Assembly (NCBI GenBank): GCA_004524595.1 | Contig: SDOA01000031.1 | Location: forward strand, 1 to 35,708 | Direction: 5' to 3' | Length of the DNA: 35,708 bases | Source of the DNA: Candidatus Thorarchaeota archaeon | GTDB taxonomy: Archaea; Asgardarchaeota; Thorarchaeia; Thorarchaeales; Thorarchaeaceae | Shown: positions 23,781 through 31,732 of the stretch, in pieces | How positions within the stretch are numbered: position 1 is the stretch's first letter | Layout of the letters: every line of letters begins with the position of its first letter | Position numbers and translations under genes: made by a program | Notes under the pieces: generated by a model | Told to the model about the DNA's origin: nothing | Database searches by the model: none | What the model saw: only the letters and a program-made list of their open reading frames with translations

Positions 23781-23793
23781 AGCTTTAAAAAAC
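23781..23793 (-). promoter_or_regulatory. Candidate TATA box of the ssDNA-binding protein operon
   Basis: On the minus strand this reads GTTTTTTAAAGCT, 30-40 bp before the ATG at 23750. The spacing would put the start of transcription almost at the start codon. It lies in the divergent interval with the response regulator. Confidence 0.4.
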
Positions 23794-23902
23794 ACCTCTA
23801 CGTTTCTCAATGATACTAGCACATTTACGATTTTTACAAAGCGTACTATTGATAAGGTGCGCTTACAAGTTATAGCATTGAAGTCTTTGCGAGGAGTATT
23901 AG

Positions 23903-24310
23903 GTGACATTACGAATTCTAATTGTGGACGATGAACCTGCAATTCATGAAGTGATGGACGCATATCTGAAAAAGTATCTCGATGATTACGAAATACTTTC
24001 AGCAAAGAACGGTACTGATGCACTTGGCAAAGCTCAAGAATGTATCAATGAAGGACACCCTCCTGATTTTGTACTAATGGATTTGAAAATGCCAGAAATG
24101 AACGGCATTGAATGTACAAAGAAAATGAGCGAGATTGGAATTCGAAATATTCACCTTCTTACCGCATATTTTGACAAAGAATCATTGCAACGTGCGGCTG
24201 ATGTTGGTGCAAAAGGTGTCCTAAAGAAGAGTGAGGGTTTTGCATCTATTGCTAGAAAAATCGCTGATATGGTCAGAGGAATGCGTGAACCTACATCCAG
24301 TATTGTTTAG
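23903..24310 (+). CDS. Single-domain response regulator
   Basis: A 135-residue CheY-like receiver with the acidic pair D9/D10 (IVDDEP), phospho-acceptor Asp60 (LMDLKMPEMNG), Thr87 (LLTAYFDKE) and Lys108 or 109 (GVLKKSEG). No output domain follows, so it acts by protein-protein contact, as a phosphate relay or on a separate effector. The start is GTG 23903, 6 nt after GAGGAG. It diverges from the OB-fold gene. No adjacent histidine kinase; the kinase at 17082-19052 is the only one here. Confidence 0.93.
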   Translation: MTLRILIVDDEPAIHEVMDAYLKKYLDDYEILSAKNGTDALGKAQECINEGHPPDFVLMDLKMPEMNGIECTKKMSEIGIRNIHLLTAYFDKESLQRAADVGAKGVLKKSEGFASIARKIADMVRGMREPTSSIV

Positions 24311-24387
24311 AGTAGAGCAACAAAACCCTTTTCAATTAAGAATCGCAGAGATTGAACCCATGCTCTCTAGCTGGAGTTGATATATTA

Positions 24388-25995
24388 ATGCTTCAAACCC
24401 CCTCAAAGATGCTACTTCTTGGAATTACTGCATTCTTCATTGTTTTACTTGTGAGTAGCTATAATACAACTACAACAACTGCCCAGATACCGTTGTCTGA
24501 TGCGGAGTTTGTAAATGATGGCAGACTTTGGGTATATGCCAGTCTTGATGGAGAAAACATGAAAACTTCTGGAATTGACAATCCTCTTGAGATCAATATG
24601 GAGGGACCAATGGAACTTTATCTCCAGGTGAACGTAACGGGTACACAAGATTTGAATATGAGTGGAAAAATAACATTCTTCTATCAAGGTATAGCAATTT
24701 TCCCAATCCAAATTATTGACCAGGCAACCAATTCAACTTGGGTTGCTGTAAATCATCTTTCAGCACCTCCCCCAGTACGAGCAAATATCGACCTCGCTTC
24801 AGCATTAACTTATGGACCTGTCAAATTGACCACTGGTATCTTTGAGGCGTCTATCGAATTTAATTACTATATAGAAGGTGATCCTGTGACTCTTCACACA
24901 ATATCTAACAAATTCTACTTCAGTATTGAGGCAGGATTACTGGATGTTATCACTTCTGTAACAGGTATATCAGCTTCGGTTGCTACAGTTGGTGCAGTTG
25001 TTGGAGTTGGAAGAGGTTTCATGAGTCTTTTTGAGGGTCTTAAGACTGCATACAAATTAAGAGGTATTCACAAGAAAGCATCAGAACTCCGATCACTTCC
25101 CAATTTGACTGTAATCGGGGCACTTCCACTCCTCTTCTCTATGCTTGCTGGTATGACTAAGATGGGTAAGAAGAAGAAGGGTCAAACGAAGGAAGAAGCT
25201 CAGGAAGAGAGTAAGGTCAGTGAGTACATAGTTCGCCAAAGATTACGAGAAGTTGCTCCTGATGCATGGCCTAAGGATAAATGTCCTAAATGCACTCGTC
25301 AATGGAATACAAAACTCAACAAGTGTAAGAAATGTAATCTAACAGAAGAAGAAGCTCGCATCGAATATGCTGATCTTCTAGCTTCAAAGGTTCCGGTTGC
25401 TTTAAAGGTAATGGGGCGAAAGAAGTCCTCAGACATTCGAACACTTGCTAAGAAGACAAAATCGACTGACTACAACGCAGGGGTCATTGCAGCTGCAATG
25501 GTCGATACAAATGTGACTGAAATCGTGAAGGTTGGAACGCCTCTTCGAAGTTTCGTGTTAAATATCGCTGGACTTGCTTTCCTAGTAATAACATGGCAGC
25601 AACTACTTGGTGATAGTGCAAGCACCTTTCAAACAACCATTACAATCATAGGAGCTGCAATGTCTCTAGCTGTTATTGTTGCTCTTTATGTAAGCCGAAG
25701 AACCCAGATACAAAAGTTCCAAGCTGATATGGACGATGGAAAGAAATGGATGCCCACTGAAGCAGAATCTGCTGAAGAGGCTAAAGAAGAAGAGGAATCT
25801 AACGAAGTGGAAGATTCTGATGGAGAAATTGTTGATACAGAACCTGAGGAAATTGAAATACCCGAGGAAGATGAAACCGAAGTCGAATCTGATGAGGAAA
25901 TAGAAAATTCTGAAATTGACAATTCTAGAGGTTCAACAGATGAGGATAATGAAGACTTCGATTCAACCTCTAATGAAGACTCTATCGAAGACTAG
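24388..25995 (+). CDS. Membrane protein with extracytoplasmic domain, zinc ribbon and acidic tail
   Basis: A 535-residue protein not assignable to a known family. Order: N-terminal signal or anchor helix (about 8-26), a Thr-rich stretch, an extracytoplasmic beta-rich domain with NxS/T sequons (about 33-185), hydrophobic segments near 190-215 and 240-258, a basic KKKK stretch, then a cytosolic zinc ribbon CPKC-x10-CKKC, an alpha-helical Lys-rich region, two more transmembrane helices (about 397-415 and 425-445), and a tail of about 80 residues dominated by Glu, Asp and Ser. The start is ATG 24388, with GGAG upstream; a TTG at 24352 is in frame. It follows the response regulator on the same strand by 77 bp. 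Function unknown; the tail suggests binding of basic partners. Confidence 0.72.
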   Translation: MLQTPSKMLLLGITAFFIVLLVSSYNTTTTTAQIPLSDAEFVNDGRLWVYASLDGENMKTSGIDNPLEINMEGPMELYLQVNVTGTQDLNMSGKITFFYQGIAIFPIQIIDQATNSTWVAVNHLSAPPPVRANIDLASALTYGPVKLTTGIFEASIEFNYYIEGDPVTLHTISNKFYFSIEAGLLDVITSVTGISASVATVGAVVGVGRGFMSLFEGLKTAYKLRGIHKKASELRSLPNLTVIGALPLLFSMLAGMTKMGKKKKGQTKEEAQEESKVSEYIVRQRLREVAPDAWPKDKCPKCTRQWNTKLNKCKKCNLTEEEARIEYADLLASKVPVALKVMGRKKSSDIRTLAKKTKSTDYNAGVIAAAMVDTNVTEIVKVGTPLRSFVLNIAGLAFLVITWQQLLGDSASTFQTTITIIGAAMSLAVIVALYVSRRTQIQKFQADMDDGKKWMPTEAESAEEAKEEEESNEVEDSDGEIVDTEPEEIEIPEEDETEVESDEEIENSEIDNSRGSTDEDNEDFDSTSNEDSIED

Positions 25996-26162
25996 TAGTC
26001 CAACTTTAGAACTTGAAGTGCAATGGTAGGTCTCATCTTTTACCTCTCATTTCATTCCTTAGTAAATCTTAACCATTACTATGTGTTATTTCCAAACATT
26101 CAAGTTGTACTCTAATTTGACAAAACCTACCTGTTTAGATGAAAGGATAGAAGGAACTTGAA

Positions 26163-27524
26163 ATGGTAGATCATATTGCTATAATTGGATGTGGCGCAGC
26201 TGGTGCAACAGCAGCCATGCAAGCCAGGAAATTTAATCGTAAGGTGGAAATATCACTCTATAATTCTGAACAATATTCCCAATACTCACGATGTGGATTA
26301 CCATATACAATTTCCGGTAAAGTGAGAGCATTTGACGATTTGGTTCTAATGCCCCCTGATAATTGGGCTGGACTCAATATCCAAGCAAGACTCGGTGTGA
26401 CTGTGACAGATATAGATCAGAACACTCGTACACTCACATATACTGGTGAGCAGGGTGAAGAAGTGCAAAAATATGATGCGCTCATCTTTGCTACTGGTGC
26501 AATAAATGCTGATCCTCCAATCAAAGGTCTTGATAAGAAACGAGTCTATGGTCTGCGTACACTTGAAGATGCAAAGGTATTAGCTGATGAGGCAAATAAG
26601 GCAAAGAAAGCTGTAATCATCGGTGGAGGGCTCGTTGGAATGGAAGCCGCAGAAGCTTTTCATGAACGAGGTCTGGACGTCACTGTGGTCGAGTTCCTTC
26701 CTCATATCCTTCTTGCAATGGTTGATTCAGACATGGCTGAGATCATTGAGGAACATTGTCAAGAACATGGTCTCAAAATTCTAAATAATACTGCTGCTCA
26801 AGAGATTACAGGTGTTGACTCAGTAAAAGGTGTCTTGATCAAGGACAGGGCTACTGAGCAAATCACAGAGATTCCTGCTGATTTTGTCGTTGTTGCAACA
26901 GGAGTAAGACCAGTAACCGAATTAGCTGAGAAGATTGGAGTTGAGATTGGGTCAAGTCGTGGAATAAAGACAGATGATAGAATGATGACTAATGTCCTCA
27001 ATGTTTACGCTGTTGGCGACTGTGCTGAAAACAGGGAATTCATAACAGGAAATCCGATGGCTGGTGGACTTGGAACTGTCGCAGTCCGTCAAGCCAGAGT
27101 TGCAGGTATCAATGCTGCTGGTGGCGACGTGCGATTTCCTGGTATTGTTGGAGCAAAAGTAACAAAATTGTTTGGCCTTGAGATTGCTAGTACAGGACTC
27201 ACTGATGACCTAGCAAAGAGGTATGAGATTGATACTGTAAAAGGTTCAATGAAAGGAAGTACAAAACCTCCCTATTATGTAGGCGGGAAAGAACTTAAGA
27301 TTAAAACATATTTCAATAAAGAAACAGGAAAACTAGTGGGTGGTCAGCTAGTGGGTCTTGAAGATGCTGCGATGCGCTTGAATGTCATCACACTCGGAAT
27401 TCAACAGGACATAGATGCGAGCGAACTTTTCGATTTTGAGAATTGCTATGCTCCTGCAATCTGTGATACATGGGATCCTTTAGTGCAATCTGCTGATGCT
27501 GCACGGAAACGATTGAAGATTTAG
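26163..27524 (+). CDS. CoA-disulfide reductase / NADH oxidase-family flavoprotein
   Basis: A 453-residue enzyme of the single-cysteine pyridine-nucleotide disulfide reductase family. FAD motif IIGCGAAGATAA at the N-terminus; active Cys44 in SRCGLPYTISG; NAD(P)H motif IIGGGLVGMEAAE; second FAD motif NVYAVGDCAE; C-terminal dimerisation domain. Relatives reduce CoA disulfide, reduce O2 with NADH, or reduce polysulfide; sequence does not separate these. No rhodanese domain is fused. The ATG has AAGGA 7 nt upstream. The 167-bp gap before it contains nothing clear. It ends 3 bp from the convergent macro-like gene and lies near other oxygen-defence genes. Confidence 0.9.
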   Translation: MVDHIAIIGCGAAGATAAMQARKFNRKVEISLYNSEQYSQYSRCGLPYTISGKVRAFDDLVLMPPDNWAGLNIQARLGVTVTDIDQNTRTLTYTGEQGEEVQKYDALIFATGAINADPPIKGLDKKRVYGLRTLEDAKVLADEANKAKKAVIIGGGLVGMEAAEAFHERGLDVTVVEFLPHILLAMVDSDMAEIIEEHCQEHGLKILNNTAAQEITGVDSVKGVLIKDRATEQITEIPADFVVVATGVRPVTELAEKIGVEIGSSRGIKTDDRMMTNVLNVYAVGDCAENREFITGNPMAGGLGTVAVRQARVAGINAAGGDVRFPGIVGAKVTKLFGLEIASTGLTDDLAKRYEIDTVKGSMKGSTKPPYYVGGKELKIKTYFNKETGKLVGGQLVGLEDAAMRLNVITLGIQQDIDASELFDFENCYAPAICDTWDPLVQSADAARKRLKI

Positions 27525-27527
27525 AAA

Positions 27528-28022
27528 CTATCTCTGTCTAATCAGTATAAGGTTGTTTAAGGCAAACTGGAAAGAGCTCATCTGAATTGGTGAGCTCACT
27601 ATTATTATTACCTTGTTAATGGCTGTTTCTTCCTTCGAATGATCATTAATTGCTTGTACAATCTCCTCTGCGATTTCCCAGCTTGGTATTCGTGATACTT
27701 CAAGCCCCATTGTAAAAAGACCTACACTAGGTGCTTCCATCTCCTCTGCTGATTTCAATGCATTTCTTGTTGTTTGATAGATAACATCTCTTCTATCAGG
27801 GTCTTCTATGGATACTCCAGGCCACTGAAGAACTACCTTTGCATTGCTTGCTTCTTTTATTGTAATACCAAATCCTCCAACTGTACCACCTGCTCCAATG
27901 ATACCAGATGGCGAGAGCCCCAAGGGTATATCATGTGCCTTTACTACAAGGTCTAGTTCCGAATCGTCGAATTTCCCAAGTACAACTTGGACTTCAATAC
28001 TACCAAGATGTCGATATGCCAC
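27528..28022 (-). CDS. Divergent macro-domain-like protein
   Basis: A 164-residue protein. I infer a degenerate macro-like fold: an early strand and glycine-rich turn (SPSGIIGAGGTVGGF) sit where macro domains bind the ADP-ribose phosphates, and the stretch TTRNALKSAEEMEAPSVGLF resembles the helix and strand before the second phosphate loop. The family NAAN signature is missing. The start is GTG 28022, 8 nt after AGGGGA. It follows the true macro-domain gene by 5 bp on the same strand, which supports a related job. It could be an unrelated small alpha/beta protein. Confidence 0.6.
   Translation of the reverse strand: MAYRHLGSIEVQVVLGKFDDSELDLVVKAHDIPLGLSPSGIIGAGGTVGGFGITIKEASNAKVVLQWPGVSIEDPDRRDVIYQTTRNALKSAEEMEAPSVGLFTMGLEVSRIPSWEIAEEIVQAINDHSKEETAINKVIIIVSSPIQMSSFQFALNNLILIRQR
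27574..27597 (+). terminator. Possible terminator hairpin for the flavoprotein gene
   Basis: GAGCTCA and TGAGCTC form a 7-bp stem with a 10-nt loop, followed by ACTATTATTATTACC. The convergent genes are only 3 bp apart, so the stem lies inside the 3' end of the minus-strand coding region. Weak evidence. Confidence 0.3.
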
Positions 28023-28027
28023 TTTGT

Positions 28028-28555
28028 TTATTCCCCTAGTTCATCAAATGCTTTGCTGAAGCAATCGCATACATATTTGTTAAGTCCAACAAGGGTTATT
28101 TCTCTTACTGAACGTGGTGATTGGGAATAATGATAGATTCCAGCAATGATAGCTTTCGCAGACTCTTGTTCCGAGAGACCTCCTACACCAGCTCCGATTG
28201 CAGGGAATGCCATTGATGTCAGATTATGGTCTGATGCTATGTTTAGTGCATTCTGGACTGAGGAAAGAACTTTCCAATATGTTGCTCTCCCACCCGGGGG
28301 CATTCCTGCACAATGAATGATATATCTTGCAGGTAATCTTCCTCCAGTGGTTAAAACAGCGTCTCCTGGTCGAATAGGTCCAAGGGATAATGCTTCATCC
28401 TCAATCTCTTGTCCCCCCTTTGATTTTATTGCTCCTGCAACTCCTGATCCCATCCAGAGATCTGAATTGGCGGCATTCGCTATCGCGTCAACAACAAGCT
28501 CAGTGATATCCCCAAGGTATGTCTTAATTAAGACATCACCGAGTTTCCTCTCCAT
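28028..28555 (-). CDS. ADP-ribose-binding macro-domain protein
   Basis: A 175-residue stand-alone macro domain: LGDITELVVDAIANAANSDL (adenine Asp and NAAN loop), GSGVAGAIKSKGG, AFPAIGAGVGGL (distal phosphate loop) and a C-terminal helix. Such proteins bind ADP-ribose or O-acetyl-ADP-ribose, and some remove mono-ADP-ribose from proteins. The ATG at 28555 has a strong GGAGGT 7 nt upstream; longer in-frame readings overlap the divergent Nudix gene and are rejected. It is followed by a macro-like gene and faces a Nudix hydrolase across 70 bp, suggesting an ADP-ribose turnover unit. Confidence 0.92.
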   Translation of the reverse strand: MERKLGDVLIKTYLGDITELVVDAIANAANSDLWMGSGVAGAIKSKGGQEIEDEALSLGPIRPGDAVLTTGGRLPARYIIHCAGMPPGGRATYWKVLSSVQNALNIASDHNLTSMAFPAIGAGVGGLSEQESAKAIIAGIYHYSQSPRSVREITLVGLNKYVCDCFSKAFDELGE

Positions 28556-28625
28556 TTTATGACCTCCTTTACTCTTTAACATACTAATCATTTTCGTAAA
28601 AAGTTGTTGTCCACAAGCCTTTTTG

Positions 28626-29237
28626 GTGATAATTGTTGCATTGAGACTGGCGAGTATTCTGAACGATATCAGTGACATTGAAGTAAAAGATTTGATTGAG
28701 CGATATGGTGCACCTAAACGACTCTCTTACAAAACAAAGTTCCTGGATTTTGAATGTGGCCTCATCCGGAGTAGTCAACAGAAAGGAAGGCTTCATGATG
28801 TCACATGTTTCATTCGCCATCAGAGTGGTGGATATGTAGTTATCCAAAAACATCAGTATGGTCGATCTGGTATATACCGCGCGCCTTCTGGTGGTTCAGT
28901 CATAGGTGAATCCATCGAAGAAGCTGCAATCCGTGAGATGCGTGAAGAAACCGGTCTTGACATCAAACTTACACAATTTATCCTTGACTTATCTCTTGAT
29001 ATTATATGTGGTTCAGAACGAATACCCTGGCGGTCTCTCATCTTTCTTGCTGAAATAATAGGCGGGGAGATGAAACCTATAGATACTTTTGAGATATTTG
29101 ATGTGAAAATCATGACCCGTGACGAGTTACTCGGTGGTGTAGATAGATTAATGCAAGAATCTGGATGGGGCGGATTTGCCTACAGATCATTTCTTACAAG
29201 AGAATTCTTCAAAGCACTAGATGAGTTGCATATCTGA
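28626..29237 (+). CDS. Nudix hydrolase
   Basis: A protein of about 203 residues with a complete Nudix box, GX5EX7REXXEEXG: it begins GGSVIGESIEE and ends REMREETGL. These enzymes cut nucleoside diphosphates linked to another moiety; ADP-ribose is a reasonable guess because of the divergent macro genes. The N-terminal 45 residues form a separate short region. The start is uncertain: no ATG is available; GTG 28626 would be leaderless or nearly so, and TTG 28641 has GGTGA 11 nt upstream. Confidence 0.88.
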   Translation: MIIVALRLASILNDISDIEVKDLIERYGAPKRLSYKTKFLDFECGLIRSSQQKGRLHDVTCFIRHQSGGYVVIQKHQYGRSGIYRAPSGGSVIGESIEEAAIREMREETGLDIKLTQFILDLSLDIICGSERIPWRSLIFLAEIIGGEMKPIDTFEIFDVKIMTRDELLGGVDRLMQESGWGGFAYRSFLTREFFKALDELHI

Positions 29238-29537
29238 GTGAGTGTTACTCGAATTCTAATTGCGAGAGCTATTGACATATTGTGGAGCAGAAGTATATCG
29301 ACAGGCTGAGTTTTCTTAGCGACATCATTAACGCAATCACTCAACTTCATTACCCCACGAACTTGTCATTTACCTTCTGCTCATTATTTCATATCCTATT
29401 ATTTTATAGCTGCTTAATCTTGAAATAGTAATAATAAGTGCCTAGAAGATTCTTTTATCATAGGATTACCGTAGAAGAGAGCAAAACAAGAACACTATTG
29501 TGGTCATATCTACTTGTAAGTCAAATAAAAATAAAGA
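29238..29537. other. Intergenic stretch without a detectable gene
   Basis: About 300 bp between the Nudix stop and the rubrerythrin terminator. AT-rich, with stop codons in all frames. I see no tRNA, repeat or strong promoter. Confidence 0.6.
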
Positions 29538-29568
29538 ACTAGACCCCATCATGATCGATAGGGCTAGT
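29522..29568 (-). terminator. Hairpin and T-rich tract after rubrerythrin
   Basis: On the minus strand ACTAGCCC and GGGTCTAGT pair with one bulged base (29538-29568), followed by TCTTTATTTTTATTTG. It begins 12 bp after the rubrerythrin stop and fits a minus-strand terminator. Confidence 0.55.
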
Positions 29569-29579
29569 ATGAAGAGTGT

Positions 29580-30161
29580 CTATTGGAAGACATGTGGGAA
29601 GAAGTACCCCTTCTCATGATCACATGCAGGACATTTGTCAGGTGGATGGTCTCCTTCGTGAATATAACCACAGTTTGAACATCGCCATTGAATCTTTTCT
29701 TTCTTTTTGAGAATTGAACCATCAGCTATCGCATCAGCAAGAGCTAGATATCTCTCATGATGCCAGGTTTCAGCATGAGCAATTCTTCTCCAGGCAGTAG
29801 CAATTTTAGTGAATCCTTCTTTGTCAGCGATATCTGCATAACCAGGATACATATCTGAGAATTCGAATTTTTCTCCAGCAGCAGCAGATCGAAGGTTCTC
29901 CTCAGTAGTTCCAATATGACCAGTTGGAAAAAGCCATTCTATCTTTAATTCAGGTGTACATCCACCTTCATCCATGAATTTGAAGAATCTTGAGGCATGT
30001 TCAACCTCTTCACTAGCAGTTTCTTCGAACACTTTTGCTATATACTGATAGCCATCATTCTTTGCGGCTTTTGCGTATCTTAGGTAGCGGTTTCTTGCCT
30101 GAGATTCACCTGCAAAAGAAGTCAGTAGATTCTTTTCAGTCTGTGTTCCTTTCAATTTCAT
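29580..30161 (-). CDS. Rubrerythrin
   Basis: A 193-residue protein with a ferritin-like diiron domain (residues about 1-145; ligand motifs in FAGESQARNRY, ETASEEVEHASRF, and AHAETWHHERY) and a C-terminal rubredoxin-like Fe site (CSNCGYIHEG and CPACDHEKGYF). It reduces hydrogen peroxide in anaerobes. Start ATG 30161, with GTGAGAG upstream; five more codons are in frame. Between promoter and start lies the inverted repeat AAGAAC-TCC-GTTCTT (30185-30199). It lies downstream of the FprA gene on the same strand with its own leader of about 120 bp. Confidence 0.96.
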   Translation of the reverse strand: MKLKGTQTEKNLLTSFAGESQARNRYLRYAKAAKNDGYQYIAKVFEETASEEVEHASRFFKFMDEGGCTPELKIEWLFPTGHIGTTEENLRSAAAGEKFEFSDMYPGYADIADKEGFTKIATAWRRIAHAETWHHERYLALADAIADGSILKKKEKIQWRCSNCGYIHEGDHPPDKCPACDHEKGYFFPHVFQ

Positions 30162-30184
30162 AATTCTCACTCTCACAACGGAGA

Positions 30185-30199
30185 AAGAACTCCGTTCTT
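30185..30199. promoter_or_regulatory. Inverted repeat in the rubrerythrin leader
   Basis: AAGAAC-TCC-GTTCTT is a perfect 6-bp inverted repeat with a 3-bp spacer, 24 bp before the rubrerythrin ATG and downstream of TATA-like AT-rich sequence (30214-30248). It may be an operator for a stress regulator or a small RNA stem near the ribosome site. Confidence 0.3.
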
Positions 30200-30284
30200 C
30201 ATTTTCTCTATACGAGATAAAGAATCGATATCTTTTTTATTAATAAGACTGTCTTTAGACACGACTAACTTATTTTAGAGTCTT

Positions 30285-31469
30285 CTAATGAAGTCTTAAG
30301 GCAATTGCTTTTGCTAACTTCTTTACCATCTCATTCTCTTCTTCTGATGGTCTTCCACGAACCCTAACAACAGGCTCTAATACTTCGAATTTTATCTCAT
30401 CAATCATTTTCTGAAGTTTTTTAACACCACCACCACCCCAGCCAAAAGTTCCGAAGAGACCCACCGGACGTGGAGCGAATCGTTTTCCTTGCAATTCATT
30501 GACATATGCCCAAATTTTAGGGAACGGATAAGCATCGTAGGTAGGTGAGCCAATTATAATGACTCCAGTTCGAACAGTGTCAGTGATGACCTTACTCATC
30601 TCACTGTAAGAAACATTGTGAATTGTGACATCTACCCCTAATTCGAGCAACTCCTTCTTAAGCTTCATTGCGAGTCTGTGGGTATATCCATACATTGTGC
30701 CATATACTATAGTGCAATTTTTTTCGAGTTCAGGGCTACTCCATTCATCGTACTTATTCACGATCCATAGTGGGTCTTTCCTATAGATGACACCATGACT
30801 TGGAGCTATTATCTTAATTTTGATACCAAGATCCTTCACTTTTTTAATGGCATTCTGTACGAATTTGAAATAGGATGTAATGATTGCAGACACATACCTC
30901 CTGCTCTCCTTCTCAACAAGCTCCATGTTAGCTTCATCATCAAAGTGTTTTCCATTCAATGCTCCGAATGCTCCAAAGGCATCACAACTGAACAAGATTC
31001 CATCCTCAGCAAGCCATGTGGCCATGGTTTCAGGCCAGTGAAGGAAGGGAATATGAACAAACGTTAAGGTCTTAGAACCAAGTGAGATCTTGTCCAAATC
31101 CTCAACAGTCTTCTCTTTGAGGTCAACATCGTAGAATGACTTACGCATGTCTGAAGCCCTTGGCGTATAAATGAGTGTAGCATTAGGAGCCAATGTTGCT
31201 ATATCAGGAAGTGCGCTGGTATGGTCTGGTTCCATATGATTCAAAATAATATAGTCGATTCTAGAAGGGTCGATAATCTCTTTGATATTGTCAATCCACT
31301 CATCAGCCCATGGACCCTTAACGGTTTCAATGAGAGCAATCTTTTCATCTACTATCAAGTAACTGTTATACGAAACGCCATAAGGAAGTTTCCAGAGGTT
31401 TTCAAACAACTCGGTATGATGATCATCAACACCAATGTAATAGACACCCTTAACAATTTCTCTGTTCAT
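30285..31469 (-). CDS. A-type flavodiiron protein (FprA family)
   Basis: A 394-residue enzyme with an N-terminal metallo-beta-lactamase diiron domain (HMEPDH with HxExD, HWPETM, SCDAFG and SHG ligands) and a C-terminal flavodoxin domain (YGTMYGYTHRLA FMN loop; GSPTYDAYPF; FGTFGWGGG). Members reduce O2 to water, or NO, with electrons from rubredoxin or F420H2; the two uses cannot be told apart here. Start ATG 31469, with GGTGATAATA directly upstream. A TATA-like TTTTATCA lies near 31517-31524. Its neighbours, rubrerythrin and the CoA-disulfide-reductase-like protein, point to oxidative defence. Confidence 0.95.
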   Translation of the reverse strand: MNREIVKGVYYIGVDDHHTELFENLWKLPYGVSYNSYLIVDEKIALIETVKGPWADEWIDNIKEIIDPSRIDYIILNHMEPDHTSALPDIATLAPNATLIYTPRASDMRKSFYDVDLKEKTVEDLDKISLGSKTLTFVHIPFLHWPETMATWLAEDGILFSCDAFGAFGALNGKHFDDEANMELVEKESRRYVSAIITSYFKFVQNAIKKVKDLGIKIKIIAPSHGVIYRKDPLWIVNKYDEWSSPELEKNCTIVYGTMYGYTHRLAMKLKKELLELGVDVTIHNVSYSEMSKVITDTVRTGVIIIGSPTYDAYPFPKIWAYVNELQGKRFAPRPVGLFGTFGWGGGGVKKLQKMIDEIKFEVLEPVVRVRGRPSEEENEMVKKLAKAIALRLH

Positions 31470-31516
31470 TATTATCACCCTTCATTTACAAATGCATTTA
31501 GAACCCGTATCTGGAA

Positions 31517-31524
31517 TGATAAAA
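31517..31524 (-). promoter_or_regulatory. Candidate TATA box of the flavodiiron gene
   Basis: Minus strand TTTTATCA, about 48 bp before the ATG at 31469. Spacing leaves a leader of about 25 nt containing the GGTGA site. Confidence 0.35.
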
Positions 31525-31656
31525 GACCTTCCCTATATGACTCTGTTAGATGTATTACCCATAGCCAAATTGTTCCGTGTATTCTTTTGGAATCCGACTC
31601 TTTGTATGAATGCCTTTACCAACGACAGACTAGCATAAATGCATCGTAATCAAGAA

Positions 31657-31663
31657 TATATTA
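31657..31663 (+). promoter_or_regulatory. Candidate TATA box of the 31733 gene
   Basis: TATATTA preceded by CAAGAA, a reasonable TATA/BRE pair about 70 bp before the GTG at 31733. It shares the 260-bp divergent gap with the flavodiiron promoter. Confidence 0.4.
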
Positions 31664-31732
31664 ATGCAAAAACAAGAGAGATTATTTTTGAGATTCTAGA
31701 AAGTAAATGACAATGAGTTCGGGTGTGATAAT

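Noticed and set aside
23751..24023. N-terminal extension of the OB-fold protein to 24023
   Set aside because: It runs through the start of the divergent response regulator, lacks similarity and has no ribosome site; the ATG at 23750 fits the domain.
28556..28678. Longer start for the macro-domain protein
   Set aside because: The extra 41 residues overlap the divergent Nudix gene and lie before a strong GGAGGT plus ATG.
31221..31649. 142-residue plus-strand frame
   Set aside because: Largely antisense to the flavodiiron gene; composition is not protein-like and no motif is present.
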